Below are positions 61,301 through 64,000 of a stretch of DNA of 64,000 nt, piece after piece. The DNA comes from Strigamia acuminata (lineage: Eukaryota; Arthropoda; Chilopoda; Geophilomorpha; Linotaeniidae): contig OX442319.1 in NCBI GenBank assembly GCA_949358305.1, positions 9,610,001-9,674,000 on the forward strand, given 5' to 3'. Below the pieces are notes generated by a model that was not told the DNA's origin, did no database searches, and worked only from the letters and a program-made list of their open reading frames with translations. The stretch's first letter is position 1. Each line of letters begins with the position of its first letter. A program made the position numbers and the translations under genes.

Positions 61301-64000
61301 GAAGTTTCCTGTGTATGGTTTTCTTTTTATGGGTGTTTGAAGTCGGGTTGCGATTTCGGAAAAAGCTGAAATGTTCGAAAGAAGTTGCAGTGTTTGGGAG
61401 TGTGTTACTCAAGTATCAGAAGGTGCGAGGTGCTGAAACTTGGTGAGTGTCTTAGGGGTGAGTCAAGGAAGTGCCAAAAAAAGTTTGGGAAGTTTCCTGT
61501 GTATGGTTTTCTTTTTATGGGTGTTTGAAATCGGGTTGCGATTTCGGAAAAAGCTGAAATGTTCGAAAAAAGTTGCAGTGTTTGAGAGTGTGTTACTCAA
61601 GTATCAGAAGGTGCGAGGTGCTGAAACTTGGTGAGTGTCTTAGGGGTGAGTCAAGGAAGTGCCAAAAAAAGTTTGGGAAGTTTCCTGTGTATGACTTTCT
61701 TTTTATGGGTGTTTGAAATCGGGTTGCGATTTCGGAAAAAGCTGAAATGTTAGAAAAAAGTTGCAGTGTGTTACTCAAGTATCAGAAGGTGCGAGGTGCT
61801 GAAACTTGGTGAGTGTCTTAGGGGTGAGTCAAGGAAGTGCCAAAAAAAGTTTGGGAAGTTTCCTGTGTATGGTTTTCTTTTTATGGGTGTTTGAAGTCGG
61901 GTTGCGATTTCGACAAAAGTTGCAGTGTTTGGGAGTGTGTTACTCATGTATCAGAAGGTGCGAGGTGCTGAAACTTGGTGAGTGTCTTAGGGGTGAGTCA
62001 AGGAAGTGCCAAAAAAAGTTTGGGAAGTTTCCTGTGTATGGTTTTCTTTTTATGGGTGTTTGAAGTCGGGTTGCGATTTCGGAAAAAGCTGAAATGTTCG
62101 AAAAAAGTTGCAGTGTTTGAGAGTGTGTTACTCAAGTATCAGAAGGTGCGAGGTGCTGAAACTTGGTGAGTGTCTTAGGGGTGAGTCAAGGAAGTGCCAA
62201 AAAAGGTTTGGGAAGTTTCCTGTGTATGGTTTTCTTTTTATGGGTGTTTGAAGTCGGGTTGCGATTTCGGAAAAAGCTGAAATGTTCGAAAGAAGTTGCA
62301 GTGTTTGGGAGTGTGTTACTCAAGTATCAGAAGGTGCGAGGTGCTGAAACTTGGTGAGTGTCTTAGGGGTGAGTCAAGGAAGTGCCAAAAAAAGTTTGGG
62401 AAGTTTCCTGTGTATGGTTTTCTTTTTATGGGTGTTTGAAATCGGGTTGCGATTTCGGAAAAAGCTGAAATGTTCGAAAAAAGTTGCAGTGTTTGAGAGT
62501 GTGTTACTCAAGTATCAGAAGGTGCGAGGTGCTGAAACTTGGTGAGTGTCTTAGGGGTGAGTCAAGGAAGTGCCAAAAAAAGTTTGGGAAGTTTCCTGTG
62601 TATGGCTTTCTTTTTATGGGTGTTTGAAATCGGGTTGCGATTTCGGAAAAAGCTGAAATGTTAGAAAAAAGTTGCAGTGTGTTACTCAAGTATCAGAAGG
62701 TGCGAGGTGCTGAAACTTGGTGAGTGTCTTAGGGGTGAGTCAAGGAAGTGCCAAAAAAAGTTTGGGAAGTTTCCTGTGTATGGTTTTCTTTTTATGGGTG
62801 TTTGAAATCGGGTTGCGATTTCGGAAAAAGCTGAAATGTTAGAAAAAAGTTGCAGTGTGTTACTCAAGTATCAGAAGGTGCGAGGTGCTGAAACTTGGTG
62901 AGTGTCTTAGGGGTGAGTCAAGGAAGTGCCAAAAAAAGTTTGGGAAGTTTCCTGTGTATGGTTTTCTTTTTATGGGTGTTTGAAGTCGGGTTGCGATTTC
63001 GACAAAAGTTGCAGTGTTTGGGAGTGTGTTACTCAAGTATCAGAAGGTGCGAGGTTCTGAAACTTGGTGAGTGTCTTAGGGGTGAGTCAAGGAAGTGCCA
63101 AAAAAAGTTTGGGAAGTTTCCTGTGTATGGTTTTCTTTTTATGGGTGTTTGAAGTCGGGTTGCGATTTCGACAAAAGTTGCAGTGTTTGGGAGTGTGTTA
63201 CTCAAGTATCAGAAGGTGCGAGGTTCTGAAACTTGGTGAGTGTCTTAGGGGTGAGTCAAGGAAGTGCCAAAAAAAGTTTGGGAAGTTTCCTGTGTATGGT
63301 TTTCTTTTTATGGGTGTTTGAAATCGGGTTGCAATTTCGGAAAAAGTTGCAGTGTTTGGGAGTGTGTTACTCAAGTATCAGAAGGTGCGAGGTGCTGAAA
63401 CTTGGTGAGTGTCTTAGGGGTGAGTCAAGGAAGTGCCAAAAAAAGTTTGGGAAGTTTCCTGTGTATGGTTTTCTTTTTATGGGTGTTTGAAGTCGGGTTG
63501 CGATTTCGACAAAAGTTGCAGTGTTTGGGAGTGTGTTACTCAAGTATCAGAAGGTGCGAGGTGCTGAAACTTGGTGAGTGTCTTAGGGGTGATTCAAGGA
63601 AGTGCCAAAAAAGGTTTGGGAAGTTTCCTGTGTATGGTTTTCTTTTTATGGGTGTTTGAAGTCGGGTAGCAATTTCGGAAAAAGTTGCAGTGTTAGAAAA
63701 AGTTGCTGTGTTTGGGAGTGTGTTACTCAAGTATCAGAAGGTGCGAGGTGCTGAAACTTGGTGAGTGTCTTAGGGGTGAGTCAAGGAAGTGCCAAAAAAA
63801 GTTTGGGAAGTTTCCTGTGTATGGTTTTCTTTTTATGGGTGTTTGAAGTCGGGTAGCAATTTCGGAAAAAGTTGCAGTGTTAGAAAAAGTTGCTGTGTTT
63901 GGGAGTGTGTTACTCAAGTATCAGAAGGTGCGAGGTGCTGAAACTTGGTGAGTGTCTTAGGGGTGAGTCAAGGAAGTGCCAAAAAAAGTTTGGGAAGTTT
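55368..64000. repeat. Satellite array, block 4, runs off the window
   Basis: Same monomers and phase as the earlier blocks. A 169-bp type with GATTTCGACAAAAGTTGC is common here (near 56130, 59210, 61911, 63000, 63168, 63507) and seen only once before (42501). Rare double variants link it to block 3: TATGTTTTTCATTTT occurs at about 41737 and 58624. No transposon or gene interrupts the last 8.6 kb. Confidence 0.97.
61064..62716. repeat. 911-bp higher-order duplication in satellite
   Basis: Monomer starts 61064, 61252, 61440 and 61628 recur at 61975, 62163, 62351 and 62539. Both copies carry AAAAAAGGTTTGGG and TCGAAAGAAG in the second unit. Confidence 0.8.

Overview
The window is animal nuclear DNA, most likely from an arthropod (inference). 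The evidence is a Polinton/Maverick-type B-family DNA polymerase, Ty3/gypsy and Ty1/copia retrotransposons, and a copia primer-binding site matching the 3' end of animal initiator tRNA-Met. I see no ordinary host gene, rRNA, tRNA or bacterial-style operon. The window is heterochromatin-like: one long satellite array riddled with young, nested LTR retrotransposons, with the end of a DNA virus-like element on its left.

Layout. 1-6227: partial Polinton-like element with a coiled-coil fibre-like gene, truncated by the window edge, convergent with a protein-primed DNA polymerase B. An AT-rich tail follows, with a 64-bp minisatellite. 6228-64000: a tandem satellite with a 188-bp basic monomer and 187, 178 and 169-bp variants. 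About 32 kb of satellite is visible (roughly 170-175 monomers by length) and it runs off the right edge. Five insertions or nested groups break it: (a) 15015-17954, a non-autonomous gypsy element keeping gag-protease plus a new acidic reading frame; (b) 27092-38710, a gypsy element whose gag is split by a complete antisense copia element (28273-35092); (c) 44199-45203, a 1-kb deleted gypsy element with terminal repeats; (d) 45224-55367, an antisense gypsy element split inside integrase by (e) a complete sense gypsy element, 46283-51422.

All six elements have LTR pairs that look identical by eye and clean 5-bp target duplications (GGAAG, GTGAG, CGGAT, GGAAG, ATGGT, ATGGA), so they are recent. 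The inner gypsy and the copia ORFs look intact and potentially autonomous. The two split gypsy ORFs are uninterrupted apart from their inserts. The two deleted elements keep LTRs, primer site and part of gag, and could only move with enzymes supplied by relatives.

Most worth a second look: the gag-protease-acidic non-autonomous element and its mosaic relation to the full-length copy; an apparent SAP-like fold at the N-terminus of the gypsy Gags; non-canonical protease triads (DPG, DCG); repeated use of one target position in the satellite monomer; and the higher-order duplication structure of the satellite.
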